The notes under the pieces were generated by a model. That model was not told the DNA's origin. It saw only the letters and a program-made list of their open reading frames with translations, and did no database searches. Source: Victivallales bacterium (GTDB taxonomy: Bacteria; Verrucomicrobiota; Lentisphaeria; Oligosphaerales; Oligosphaeraceae). Taken from it: DNA of 9,560 nucleotides. The DNA lies in NCBI GenBank assembly GCA_017964325.1, contig JAGCSE010000329.1:1-9560 (forward strand). Reading direction: 5' to 3'. This document shows positions 1 to 6,957 of the stretch, piece by piece. Every line of letters starts with the position of its first letter. Position 1 is the stretch's first letter. The translations under genes were made by a program, and so were the position numbers.

Positions 1-2068
1 CGTAGAAATACGTGTCATGGTAGCGTTTGCCGTCGATGGCGGTGCTGAGATAGAACGCGTCCAGAGAGCTCTGGTGGTTTGGCGCGAAGATGCACGGTCC
101 GGACGGAATATTTTCCAGCCCACTGACTTGCGGCTTGGAGACACAGTGCAGGAATCCCTTCATGCACAACCGGAAGAAGCCATGCGTCCAACCCGTCTTC
201 GGCAGTTCGTATTTTTTCGACGGCGCGGCGGCGATGGCTTCGCCGCCTGCGTCGATCGCCTCTGCCAGCGACCGCGCCGTCGGATGCTTTGCAAGCGTCT
301 CGACCTGCAACGTCACGCCAAGATCGGCGGACAGCGAACTGAGCAGGTTCATCTTCGCCAGTGAATCCATGCCCAAGTCCAATTCGAAATGCTCGTTCGG
401 GCCGATGTTCCTGCCGACAAGCTTCTCAATGCAGGCCGCGAGGCCGCGGTATGTCTTCGTATCCGGCGCGGGATTCTCAGCCACAGCCGCTTTTACGACT
501 TCGCCGCGCGCGGCGGCGGCCAGTTCCTGGCGGATGATGTGGCGGCGCAACTTGCCGAGCCGCGTCCGCGGCAATGGTGTGTTACGGATGATGATGTCCG
601 CGATCCGTTTGTATGATGGCGCAGTCTCGTTGTACGGTTCGATGACCGAATCCATGATGGTCTGCCGGATGTTGACGATGTTTTTTTCCGCGATGGCGTC
701 CATGTCCGGGACGAGCAGCGCTAGAAGATTGTGGCCGTCGTCCGTAATGGCGCATTCGCCAAACAATCCGTCCGACATGTCCATGAGCTTCTGCTCGATT
801 TCCGTCGGGCTGATGTTCTTGCCGTTGCCGAGGATGATCAGCTCCTTGCTGCGGCCCGTCAGGAAGAGGAAGCCGTCTTCGTCGATGTAGCCCAAATCGC
901 CCGTATGGAGCCAGCCGTCCGCCGTCAACGCCTCCGTCGTCTCCTTCGGCTTGTTGTAGTAACCTTTCATGACGTTCTTCCCGCGGACCATCACTTCGCC
1001 GTCCACGATTCTCACTTCGTTGCAGGGAATGGGCTTGCCGGGGGAGCCGGGCTTGTAACGGCCAGGCGGCGTGAAGGAGATCATCGGCGCGGTTTCCGTC
1101 ATGCCGTAGCCTTCAAGCAGCTGGAAGCCAAGCGCGTAATAGTCGCGCGTGACCTGCGGGTCGTTCGCGGCGCCGCCTGAGGAGATGTATCGCATGTGGC
1201 CGCCGAAGGCGTCCTGCACTTTCTTGAAAATGATGCGGGATATTTTCAGCGAATGGCAGGCCACGCTGATGCGGTACATGATCCGCCCAAGCAATGTCGC
1301 CGTGACTTTGCGCATCAACGCGTTGCGGAATAATTCCAGTAGCCGCGGCACGCCGACGATGAACGTCGCCTGGTTGTCCTTCAACGCCTTCATGATGGCT
1401 TCCGCCGTCATGTCCAGGGCGAATACGGCCGTCGCGTTGATGGACATGGGCATGACCACGGTGGCCATCAGAGGATAGGCGTGGTGCAGCGGAAGGATGA
1501 CCATGACGCGGTCGTCCGGTATGAAGACTTCGATCTGCGTGGAGCAGGCCTCCGTGTTCGAACGGAGGTTCTCGAATGTCAGCATGACGCCTTTCGGCGA
1601 TCCAGTGGTTCCAGACGTATAGATGATGAGCGCGAGTTCGTTGTCATCGCTTTCACCGACGCCTTCGTCATCTTTGCTTTCATCCGCGTCGCAGTCTTGT
1701 AGCGACTCCAATCTCATGACGGCCGGATGCGCCGTTTTCATCAATGCAAGTGCTTGATCGGTCTTTTCTTGTGTCTTCGCATCACACCAGACGACCGTCG
1801 GTGTGCAGTCGTCCAGAATATAGGCGACCTCTTCAGGAGTTGACATAAAATCGATCGGTACGACCGTCGCATGGATGTTCCAGATTGAATAGAGCGCGAG
1901 CACCCATTCGGGGGAATTGGCACCAAAGATGGCGATGCGGTCGCCACGTTTGGAGAAATGCGACATCTTCTCGCCTGTACGACGGACCATGCTGATGAGC
2001 TTTCCGTAACTGATGCGGCAGTCGCCGCTTACGAGTGCGGTCTTGTCCGCGTATGATAACCATTTCAT
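1..2068 (-). CDS. Fused acyl-AMP ligase / acyl carrier protein / PlsC-like acyltransferase (C-terminus cut by window)
   Basis: The reading frame stays open from an ATG at 2068 to the window edge, giving 689 complete codons. Three domains follow in order. The first (about residues 1-510) is an ANL-superfamily ligase with the phosphate loop YTSGTTGSPKG at 150-160, GYGMTE at 320-325, the hinge-side TGD with D391, and the C-terminal catalytic lysine K506 in LGKLRR. The second (about 535-610) is an acyl carrier protein with the phosphopantetheine serine S569 in GMDSL. The third begins near 625 and is a PlsC/LPLAT acyltransferase, recognised by NHQSSLD, whose HX4D pair is H665 and D670; the rest lies outside the window. 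From the families I infer that a fatty acid is adenylated, loaded on the built-in ACP and passed to an acceptor such as a lysophospholipid. E. coli Aas joins similar end domains in the opposite order and lacks the ACP. The start is supported by GAAAGGA about 10 nt upstream. The exact substrate and acceptor are unknown. Confidence 0.9.
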   Translation of the reverse strand, partial: MKWLSYADKTALVSGDCRISYGKLISMVRRTGEKMSHFSKRGDRIAIFGANSPEWVLALYSIWNIHATVVPIDFMSTPEEVAYILDDCTPTVVWCDAKTQEKTDQALALMKTAHPAVMRLESLQDCDADESKDDEGVGESDDNELALIIYTSGTTGSPKGVMLTFENLRSNTEACSTQIEVFIPDDRVMVILPLHHAYPLMATVVMPMSINATAVFALDMTAEAIMKALKDNQATFIVGVPRLLELFRNALMRKVTATLLGRIMYRISVACHSLKISRIIFKKVQDAFGGHMRYISSGGAANDPQVTRDYYALGFQLLEGYGMTETAPMISFTPPGRYKPGSPGKPIPCNEVRIVDGEVMVRGKNVMKGYYNKPKETTEALTADGWLHTGDLGYIDEDGFLFLTGRSKELIILGNGKNISPTEIEQKLMDMSDGLFGECAITDDGHNLLALLVPDMDAIAEKNIVNIRQTIMDSVIEPYNETAPSYKRIADIIIRNTPLPRTRLGKLRRHIIRQELAAAARGEVVKAAVAENPAPDTKTYRGLAACIEKLVGRNIGPNEHFELDLGMDSLAKMNLLSSLSADLGVTLQVETLAKHPTARSLAEAIDAGGEAIAAAPSKKYELPKTGWTHGFFRLCMKGFLHCVSKPQVSGLENIPSGPCIFAPNHQSSLDAFYLSTAIDGKRYHDTYFY

Positions 2069-2111
2069 GCTGTTGTCGTCCTTTCTTAAGAAAACTACAA
2101 AATCAAGTAGT

Positions 2112-2140
2112 AATATACCATGAAAAAACGAAAACGGCAA
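2112..2140 (-). promoter_or_regulatory. Sigma-70-type promoter of the fused acyl ligase gene
   Basis: On the minus strand a -35 box TTGCCG (2135-2140) is followed by a 17-bp spacer and a -10 box TATATT (2112-2117). This puts transcription start near 2105, about 37 nt before the ATG at 2068. Spacing and both boxes are close to consensus. The -35 box lies in the right arm of a small CGGC/GCCG hairpin followed by a T-rich tract. Confidence 0.6.
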
Positions 2141-2146
2141 CAGCCG

Positions 2147-2193
2147 AAACAAAAAGCCGCCGCCATGAACGCGCTTGCGTTTCATGGCGGCGG
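2147..2193 (-). terminator. Rho-independent terminator downstream of rubredoxin
   Basis: Positions 2157-2172 and 2177-2193 form a 16-bp GC-rich stem with a GCTT loop and one bulged base. On the minus strand it is followed by CTTTTTGTTT, as expected of an intrinsic terminator. It lies about 40 nt after the rubredoxin stop and so separates that gene from the acyl ligase gene downstream. A smaller perfect hairpin, ACGGCG/CGCCGT (2202-2216), stands between the stop codon and the main stem. Confidence 0.8.
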
Positions 2194-2231
2194 AAATCAT
2201 AACGGCGTGTCGCCGTCACATCAATACCTTA

Positions 2232-2402
2232 TCATTCCTTTTCGTCTTCGGGTTTGAATTCGTCTTTTCCGACGCCGCAGTCCGGGCATTCCCAGTCGTC
2301 CGGGAGCTTTTCAAACGGCGTTCCTGCTGGGATGTCGTGGTCGGGATCGCCTTTTTCAGGATCATAGACGTAGCCGCAAATTTCGCAAACGTACTTCTTC
2401 AT
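2232..2402 (-). CDS. Rubredoxin
   Basis: This 56-residue protein is a typical small one-domain rubredoxin, a soluble cytoplasmic one-electron carrier with a single iron held by four cysteines. The ligands are in CEICG (C6, C9) and CPDCG (C39, C42), and the conserved [10 protein letters not shown], the aromatic W37 and the acidic tail are all present. The frame can be read further upstream, but ATG 2402 is chosen because AAAGGA lies about 9 nt before it and the resulting length and N-terminus MKKYVC are standard for the family. Rubredoxins commonly feed rubrerythrins, superoxide reductases or flavoproteins in anaerobes; the partner here is not visible. It is divergent to the aldo/keto reductase gene and appears monocistronic, with its own terminator. 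Confidence 0.95.
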   Translation of the reverse strand: MKKYVCEICGYVYDPEKGDPDHDIPAGTPFEKLPDDWECPDCGVGKDEFKPEDEKE

Positions 2403-2459
2403 GGTGGTGTTTCCTTTGGTGGTTGTTGGTGATGGAGACCTTTTTTTCTGTATCATTCC

Positions 2460-2489
2460 ATACAATGTTGCTTTTTTGGGACAGGTCAA
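2460..2489 (-). promoter_or_regulatory. Candidate promoter of the rubredoxin gene
   Basis: On the minus strand TTGACC (2484-2489) is a good -35 box. A weaker -10 candidate TTGTAT (2460-2465) follows after 18 bp, about 58 nt upstream of the rubredoxin ATG. The -35 match is strong and the -10 match is only moderate. Confidence 0.4.
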
Positions 2490-2538
2490 GCCGAGCGGCA
2501 TGATTTTCATGAAGTTTTTTTGAATGTCATGTCTGGAT

Positions 2539-2568
2539 GAAGCAGTTGCATGGCTTTGCAACTGCTTC
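2539..2568. repeat. Perfect 12-bp inverted repeat between divergent genes
   Basis: GAAGCAGTTGCA at 2539-2550 is exactly reverse-complemented at 2557-2568, with a 6-nt spacer TGGCTT. It lies between the divergent rubredoxin and aldo/keto reductase genes, upstream of the candidate rubredoxin -35 box. No T-run follows it on either strand, so it does not look like a normal terminator. It could be an operator or a structured 5' leader element; the regulator is unknown. Confidence 0.5.
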
Positions 2569-2652
2569 CTGATGTGAAAAAGCGGAAAATGGAGCTATGT
2601 TATTGTAGCTTTTTCTTTTTTCTAAAAAAAATCAAACAAAGGAGCAACCATT

Positions 2653-3540
2653 ATGTTCAAGAGCGCGACGGATACATTGACATTGGCCAACGGCGTGAAG
2701 ATTCCATGCCTGGGCTACGGAACATGGCAGACGCCTGCCGGCGGCGTAGCCTGCGAAGGCGTGAAGACTGCCCTGAAGTGCGGCTACCGCCATATCGACA
2801 CGGCAAACGCGTACGGCAACGAAGAGGATGTCGGAAAGGGCATCAAGGAATCAGGCGTGCCGCGTGAGGAGATCTTCCTGACGACGAAGCACTGGATCAC
2901 GGAGCGCGGCTACACGAAGACGATCGCCACCGTTGAAGATTCGTTGAAGAATCTGGGCGTCGATTATCTTGATTTGTATCTTGTTCATTGGCCGTGTGTT
3001 GCGAAATCCAATCCGAAATGGAAGGAAATCAATGCGGCGACATGGCGCGGCTTCGAGAAGATGTACAAGGACGGCAAGATCCGTGCCATCGGCGTGTCGA
3101 ACTACCTGCCCGAACAGCTGAACGCGTTGTTCGAAACGGCTGAAATCAAGCCGATGGTGAACCAGATCGAATTCCATCCGGGCTACTACCAGCCGGAGCT
3201 TGTCCGTTGGTGCAAGGCGCACAACATGGTCGTTGAGGCGTGGTCGCCGCTGGGCTGCGGCGCCGTCCTGTCCGATCCGACGTTGGAGAAAATCGCCGCC
3301 AAATACGGCAAGAGCGTCGCGCAGGTCTGCATCCGCTTCGCCCTGCAGTACGGTGTCGTGCCGATGCCGAAATCGACCCATGCGGACCGCATCGCCGACA
3401 ACATGAAGGTCTTCGATTTCGATCTGTCCGACGACGACATGACGGACATCATGACGATGCCGCCCGTCGGCTACAGCACGTATCATCCGACGGAAGCCCC
3501 CGCCGATACGCTGTTCGGTGGCGGTTATGATATTGATTAA
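2653..3540 (+). CDS. NAD(P)H-dependent aldo/keto reductase
   Basis: A complete 295-residue protein with the (beta/alpha)8 aldo/keto reductase fold and the usual family length. The catalytic tetrad is intact: D49 and Y54 in DTANAYGNE, K79 in LTTKHW and H112 in LYLVHWP. Other family marks are GYGTWQTP near 21-28, IGVSN at 146-150, NQIEFHP at 170-176 and the cofactor-binding VPMPKS (236-241) with R246 and N250, which bind the 2'-phosphate side of NADPH in relatives. It resembles the AKR5-like group containing 2,5-diketogluconate reductases and the Bacillus YvgN/YtbE enzymes, so it probably reduces small aldehydes or ketones such as methylglyoxal; the true substrate cannot be read from sequence. 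AAAGGAG sits 8 nt before the ATG. It appears to be a single-gene unit. Confidence 0.93.
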   Translation: MFKSATDTLTLANGVKIPCLGYGTWQTPAGGVACEGVKTALKCGYRHIDTANAYGNEEDVGKGIKESGVPREEIFLTTKHWITERGYTKTIATVEDSLKNLGVDYLDLYLVHWPCVAKSNPKWKEINAATWRGFEKMYKDGKIRAIGVSNYLPEQLNALFETAEIKPMVNQIEFHPGYYQPELVRWCKAHNMVVEAWSPLGCGAVLSDPTLEKIAAKYGKSVAQVCIRFALQYGVVPMPKSTHADRIADNMKVFDFDLSDDDMTDIMTMPPVGYSTYHPTEAPADTLFGGGYDID

Positions 3541-3553
3541 AATCTAAAAAAAA

Positions 3554-3605
3554 CTAGCAATCCCAGCAATCTTAGCAAATGTAGGATTGCTAGGATTGGT
3601 TGTTC
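3554..3605. repeat. Cluster of 9-nt direct and inverted repeats / hairpin after the aldo/keto reductase
   Basis: Three tandem 9-nt units beginning AGCAA (AGCAATCCC, AGCAATCTT, AGCAAATGT) are followed by two inverted copies (AGGATTGCT, AGGATTGGT). They allow two alternative stems. One is a perfect 10-bp stem CTAGCAATCC (3554-3563) with GGATTGCTAG (3584-3593). The other is a 14-bp stem with one mismatch (3558-3571 with 3585-3598). On the minus strand a run of eight T follows, so it could terminate leftward transcription. On the plus strand, where the aldo/keto reductase ends, no T-run follows. Confidence 0.55.
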
Positions 3606-3666
3606 AAAGAGGAATAAGCATGTTCAAAAGCTTATCCATCAGTCTTTCTCTTACATAAAAAGCCAT

Positions 3667-3694
3667 TTGAAAAACTCATATATACACATATATT
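3667..3694 (+). promoter_or_regulatory. Candidate promoter of the toxin-antitoxin-like operon
   Basis: TTGAAA (3667-3672), a 16-bp spacer and TATATT (3689-3694) lie about 60 nt before the first gene of the operon. The surrounding DNA is very AT-rich, so a chance match is likely enough to keep confidence low. Confidence 0.3.
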
Positions 3695-3753
3695 TTATAA
3701 TTCAATTTATATAGTGTTTATTTATAGGTACTATTTTCAATAGGTGAGGTAAA

Positions 3754-4005
3754 ATGCCAGAAGAACGCGTTACATATATCAAGATGGTCGATGGTACACT
3801 TGCCCCTGTTGAATATCAGACGGAAGCGTCACAGCAGTCTGAAGAGGTGCGTAAGTTGTCAAAATCCGTTTGGGAAGCAGGGCAAGCCGCCATTAAGCGT
3901 TTGTTAAGCAAGGGAATCCCGGCTGTGTTTGTCAAAGGAAAAGATCTTATTCGCCTCTATCCTGATGGTCACGAGGAAATCATTAAGGAGAATATTATTC
4001 CATGA
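3754..4005 (+). CDS. Small antitoxin-like protein paired with zeta-like kinase
   Basis: This 83-residue soluble protein has no membrane segment or known catalytic motif. It has a helix-prone, glutamate/lysine-rich middle (about 25-52) and a C-terminal segment GIPAVFVKGKDLIRLYPDG that looks like a small beta hairpin. I do not recognise a named family. Its role is inferred from context: it is directly upstream of a zeta-toxin-like P-loop kinase and its stop overlaps the kinase start (ATGA, 4002-4005), the usual order and coupling of antitoxin before toxin. It should therefore bind and restrain the kinase product. GGTGAGG is only 4 nt before the ATG, which is close, but no better start is visible. 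There is no evident DNA-binding motif, so autoregulation cannot be claimed. Confidence 0.65.
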   Translation: MPEERVTYIKMVDGTLAPVEYQTEASQQSEEVRKLSKSVWEAGQAAIKRLLSKGIPAVFVKGKDLIRLYPDGHEEIIKENIIP

Positions 4006-4724
4006 TTCCTCGAATGCGCATCTTTGCAGGGCCAAATGGTTCGGGAAAAAGCACACTTGCAGAATGGCTTTCCAATAACTATTCTGTTAATCTGTATCAT
4101 TATATTAATGCTGATATGATGTTTGCAGAGATAAGCAGAGCCTTAAAAATAGCTTGCCCGTTTCCAATGGAAAATGAATCACTGCTGACTTTTATCAGTA
4201 AATCGTCTTTTCCTGAAAATCACAAGGCTCTTTTTGCAGCTAGTGAAATTCATATCAAAGATGATTTTGTTGTTTTTTCCCGTGATGCTGTCAATTCCTA
4301 CACTGTTGCTATGCTTGCTGATTACTTCCGCTCCGAGTATTTGGCAAACAACATCAGTTTTTCAAGTGAAACTGTATTTTCCCATCCTTCTAAAATTGAA
4401 CTTTTTAACAAAGCATATTCCAAAGGTTTTCGCACTTATCTATATTTTGTTTCAACAGAATGTCCTGAAATCAACATAAATCGTGTAGCGGCACGGGTAC
4501 AGGAAGGTGGGCATAATGTCCCATACGATAAGATTGTCGAGCGTTTCCAACGTTGTCTTGACAATGTGGCTAGTGTCATTCCATGCCTTAATCGAGGTTA
4601 TTTTTTTGACAATTCGGGGGATGGCTTCCGTTATATTGCTGAAATCAACGAAGGGAAATGGACGCTTTATTCCTCCTTGCTACCACAATGGTTCAGAAAA
4701 TCAATCTACCAAAACACCCAGTGA
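4002..4724 (+). CDS. Zeta-toxin-like P-loop kinase (COG4185-type)
   Basis: This 240-residue protein has an N-terminal Walker A motif GPNGSGKST at 10-18 (K16, T18) and NAD at 36-38, matching the acidic residue after strand 2 in zeta kinases. It also has FSSETVFSHPSK at 120-131 and the family signature RVQEGGHNVP (165-174) followed by RFQRCLDN (181-188). These are marks of the zeta-toxin / predicted ABC-type ATPase family. Characterised zeta toxins (PezT, epsilon-zeta) phosphorylate UDP-N-acetylglucosamine and block wall synthesis; whether this branch does so is not known. The start overlaps the upstream antitoxin-like gene by 4 nt, so translation is probably coupled. AAGGAG lies 11 nt upstream. 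A second ATG four codons downstream is possible but would still leave the P-loop intact. The gene is AT-rich, unlike the left-hand block. A toxic role is inference from operon form and family. Confidence 0.8.
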   Translation: MIPRMRIFAGPNGSGKSTLAEWLSNNYSVNLYHYINADMMFAEISRALKIACPFPMENESLLTFISKSSFPENHKALFAASEIHIKDDFVVFSRDAVNSYTVAMLADYFRSEYLANNISFSSETVFSHPSKIELFNKAYSKGFRTYLYFVSTECPEININRVAARVQEGGHNVPYDKIVERFQRCLDNVASVIPCLNRGYFFDNSGDGFRYIAEINEGKWTLYSSLLPQWFRKSIYQNTQ

Positions 4725-4757
4725 GGCAGTTGGAGTTCCAAATCGACCGTATCACCA

Positions 4758-5865
4758 ATGATAAATAGCCATTATATATCTCAATTGATATTAAGATATT
4801 TTTGTCAAGAAAATAAAATTCTGTATTATGATATAGAGGAGAAAAAACTTGAGGCAAGAAATACCAGATCCATTTTTTCTGAACCAGGATATTATCCAGA
4901 AAATATTGAGCATGATTTATGTGATAAAATTGAGCGAGACTTTGCAAATATATTAAATTCAAAAATACTTCCACAACGGTATAAAATTGTCTTGTCAAGA
5001 GAAGAATTAACAATAGTAAAGAAATATTTAATTATTTCAGTACACAGATTTAAATATTCAAAAAAGAAATTATTTGAGGATGGAATGTATGAAGACACAT
5101 TCCAAGATGTCGAAATATCAAATTTCAATAAAAAAACTTTCTTGAATACTATCTTGTGATAATGATAATGAATTAATGAATTAGAGAAAAGAATATTTTG
5201 AATCAATCTTAAATCTCTTGCTTCCAAATGAAAAAATAGATCTACAAAAAATAGCTAAAAGTAATCAATGGAAAGGAATGAATGAAATTTTAGGGGCATA
5301 TCTTGGTTTTCTTCGTACAGATTATTGTAAAGAAAATTTTATTATTTCAGATATTGGAACTAGCTATTATTTTGGTAAATATGCTTTTGATAAGTTATAT
5401 TGTTTGATTAATTTAATACGTAGTGGATGTCTTTCATCAGAAGATATGGACGAATTAATGTCAATTGCATGGGGGACTTCTCCTATGGATTATTCCATTT
5501 TTCCTATTGCAAATAATATGGCTATAATTTGCTGGAGTACTTTCTTAAAAATGTATGAACAGATATCAAAATTTAATATGATAAATTCAACTGTCTATGA
5601 GCATATAGGTTTTGGAAATAAAGAAACTATTTCATCACCAAAAGTCAAAGAAATAAATGGGAAACGTACTTATACATATTCCGTCAAACAAATAACTAAT
5701 AAAGACTTGCATCATCTGAATTATTTGTTGCTTGAAGAAGCTGATAAGTATATTGCTTTTGCTGATTACAATAAGATTAAGCCAAGTGTTGAGTATGCGG
5801 AAAAGCAAACACAGAAAAAGAGGGATTTCTCCTATCTTTTAAAATTGAACAAAGCTATTCCATAA
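4758..5865 (+). pseudogene. Disrupted DUF4238-like protein gene
   Basis: Two frames together look like one DUF4238 family protein of roughly 370 residues. The first (4758-5159, 133 residues) starts with HYISQLILRYFCQ and a YDIEEKKLEARN stretch, like the family's HYxPQxxLRxF N-terminus, and continues through IERDFANIL. It stops at TGA 5157-5159. The second frame is open from 5185 to the stop at 5863-5865 and carries the rest, with EYFESILNLLLP at its start and GTSPMDYSIFPIANN inside. Joining them needs a frame change near 5146-5157 and readthrough of TAG 5182-5184, so two lesions are present. The break lies in TGATAATGATAA and TGAATTAATGAATTA, apparent slippage duplications. The C-terminal part has a possible reinitiation ATG at 5278 after GAAAGGA. 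The alternative is two separate small genes, which seems less likely. The family's function is unknown. Confidence 0.6.
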
Positions 5866-5969
5866 CTGAGTGGCTAATTTGAACAACTGCAGGTACATGA
5901 CATCTTATGGCAGCCTAGCAAGCAACCATAGGAAACGCTATGAAACCGCAGGAGAATATAATGATCGTT

Positions 5970-5990
5970 CTTGCCCAGATTGCAAGTCTT
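5970..5990 (+). terminator. Weak hairpin in the convergent gap
   Basis: CTTGC (5970-5974) and GCAAG (5982-5986) form a 5-bp stem followed by TCTTATTTCC on the plus strand, between the DUF4238-like gene and the convergent SGNH gene. The stem is short and the T-tract interrupted, so it is only a candidate. A second small stem, CATAG/CTATG, lies about 30 nt upstream. Confidence 0.2.
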
Positions 5991-6957
5991 ATTTCCTATT
6001 ATTTTTCTCTTTCAATTGATTTAAGTCTGTTGCAAAACGTTCTGTAAATATTTGTGCTCCCCTTGAATTAAGATGAATTCTGTCATTAAACAATTCACCA
6101 TGCCCAACAAAAGATGAATCAAGATAGTAGTCGAAAAATGGAATATCGTAACTTTTGGCAATATCACGAACAAACTCATAATATTCATAGCCAGAAGAAT
6201 CAAAATCAAATATGGGTGATATTACCCAGACCATATTTAAATTCCATTTATTTTTGAGATTGGCAAATTGTTGCAACCAATAAACTTTTACTGGATCATT
6301 CTTACATTTCTCTTTTAGTGAAATCTTTTTATATTCCTGCATGTTAATATTACCACCCAATGGAATAAAACCTTTATCAGTCTTTTTTTGAGAAAGGAGA
6401 TTGTCTCCAATAAGATGTATAATTTGGGAATTATATCGAAACATAGATGAAACATGTACTAATATATAATCTGTAAATGATACAGATTTAATAATTTCAC
6501 TTACTATTGGTATATGGGACCATGGCTTTAATGTTGAAATATATCGTGAATTTTTTTGATCCCCTGTAAATTCTAAAAAATCACATTCTTTAGTAATCTC
6601 TAAAATGATTAATCGTGGTTTGTAACGTTCCAATATGCTTCTCAGAAGTGGATAAGACAATATTATCCCATGACCTCCATAACCTGCATTATAACATTCT
6701 ACGTTCAAATTTTTCTCCAAAACGTCAGAATCATAATGATACAGAGCTCTACTTGAACCAAACACGAGAACATCGTGTCGGTCTTTCATAATCAAGTCAT
6801 TGAACCGTTTGATATCCCCGCTAAGAGCATGATCTCTCAAATAATCGCAGATAAAACCAAAACAAACATCAAATAAAACAACGATAAGAAAGAAAAAAGC
6901 CACTTTATACAGAAAGCGTTTCATATCAGAAGACTGTATAAATGAATTGTCCTCCAT
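5989..6957 (-). CDS. Membrane-anchored SGNH/GDSL-like protein, partner of the MBOAT acyltransferase
   Basis: This 322-residue protein has one N-terminal membrane segment (about 17-39, FLYKVAFFFLIVVLF) and then an extracytoplasmic SGNH-hydrolase-like domain. FGSSR at 66-70 is the nucleophile block, with S69 in the catalytic place and S instead of D before it. NAGYGG (90-95) fits the oxyanion-hole block, and NDRIHLN (291-297) supplies the D292/H295 pair. Proteins of this kind (DltD, AlgJ/AlgX type) accept an acyl group from an MBOAT partner and pass it to a polysaccharide, or act as the acetyl transfer or esterase component. The gene overlaps the end of the upstream MBOAT gene by 32 nt. ATG 6957 is chosen because AGGAG is 6 nt away; a TTG one codon earlier and an ATG just after the MBOAT stop (6924) are alternatives, the latter without a good ribosome site. 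Confidence 0.75.
   Translation of the reverse strand: MEDNSFIQSSDMKRFLYKVAFFFLIVVLFDVCFGFICDYLRDHALSGDIKRFNDLIMKDRHDVLVFGSSRALYHYDSDVLEKNLNVECYNAGYGGHGIILSYPLLRSILERYKPRLIILEITKECDFLEFTGDQKNSRYISTLKPWSHIPIVSEIIKSVSFTDYILVHVSSMFRYNSQIIHLIGDNLLSQKKTDKGFIPLGGNINMQEYKKISLKEKCKNDPVKVYWLQQFANLKNKWNLNMVWVISPIFDFDSSGYEYYEFVRDIAKSYDIPFFDYYLDSSFVGHGELFNDRIHLNSRGAQIFTERFATDLNQLKEKNNRK

Noticed and set aside
90..890. A 266-codon plus-strand reading frame opposite the acyl ligase gene
   Set aside because: It lies antisense to a frame with full ligase and ACP motifs. It has no family resemblance and is explained by the high GC content of the real gene.
2403..2561. N-terminal extension of rubredoxin to 2561
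   Set aside because: It would add 53 residues without homology, crosses the promoter and inverted repeat, and ignores the good ribosome site before ATG 2402.
2851..3486. A 211-codon minus-strand reading frame opposite the aldo/keto reductase
   Set aside because: It is antisense to a gene with an intact catalytic tetrad. Its translation is arginine/aspartate-rich, as typical of shadow frames.
3554..3605. CRISPR-like array
   Set aside because: The units are only 9 nt and contiguous without spacers, and no cas gene is in the window.
5157..5184. Programmed recoding (frameshift plus TAG readthrough) in the DUF4238-like gene
   Set aside because: There is no slippery heptamer at the frame change, no stable downstream structure is apparent, and two separate events would be needed; mutation is simpler.
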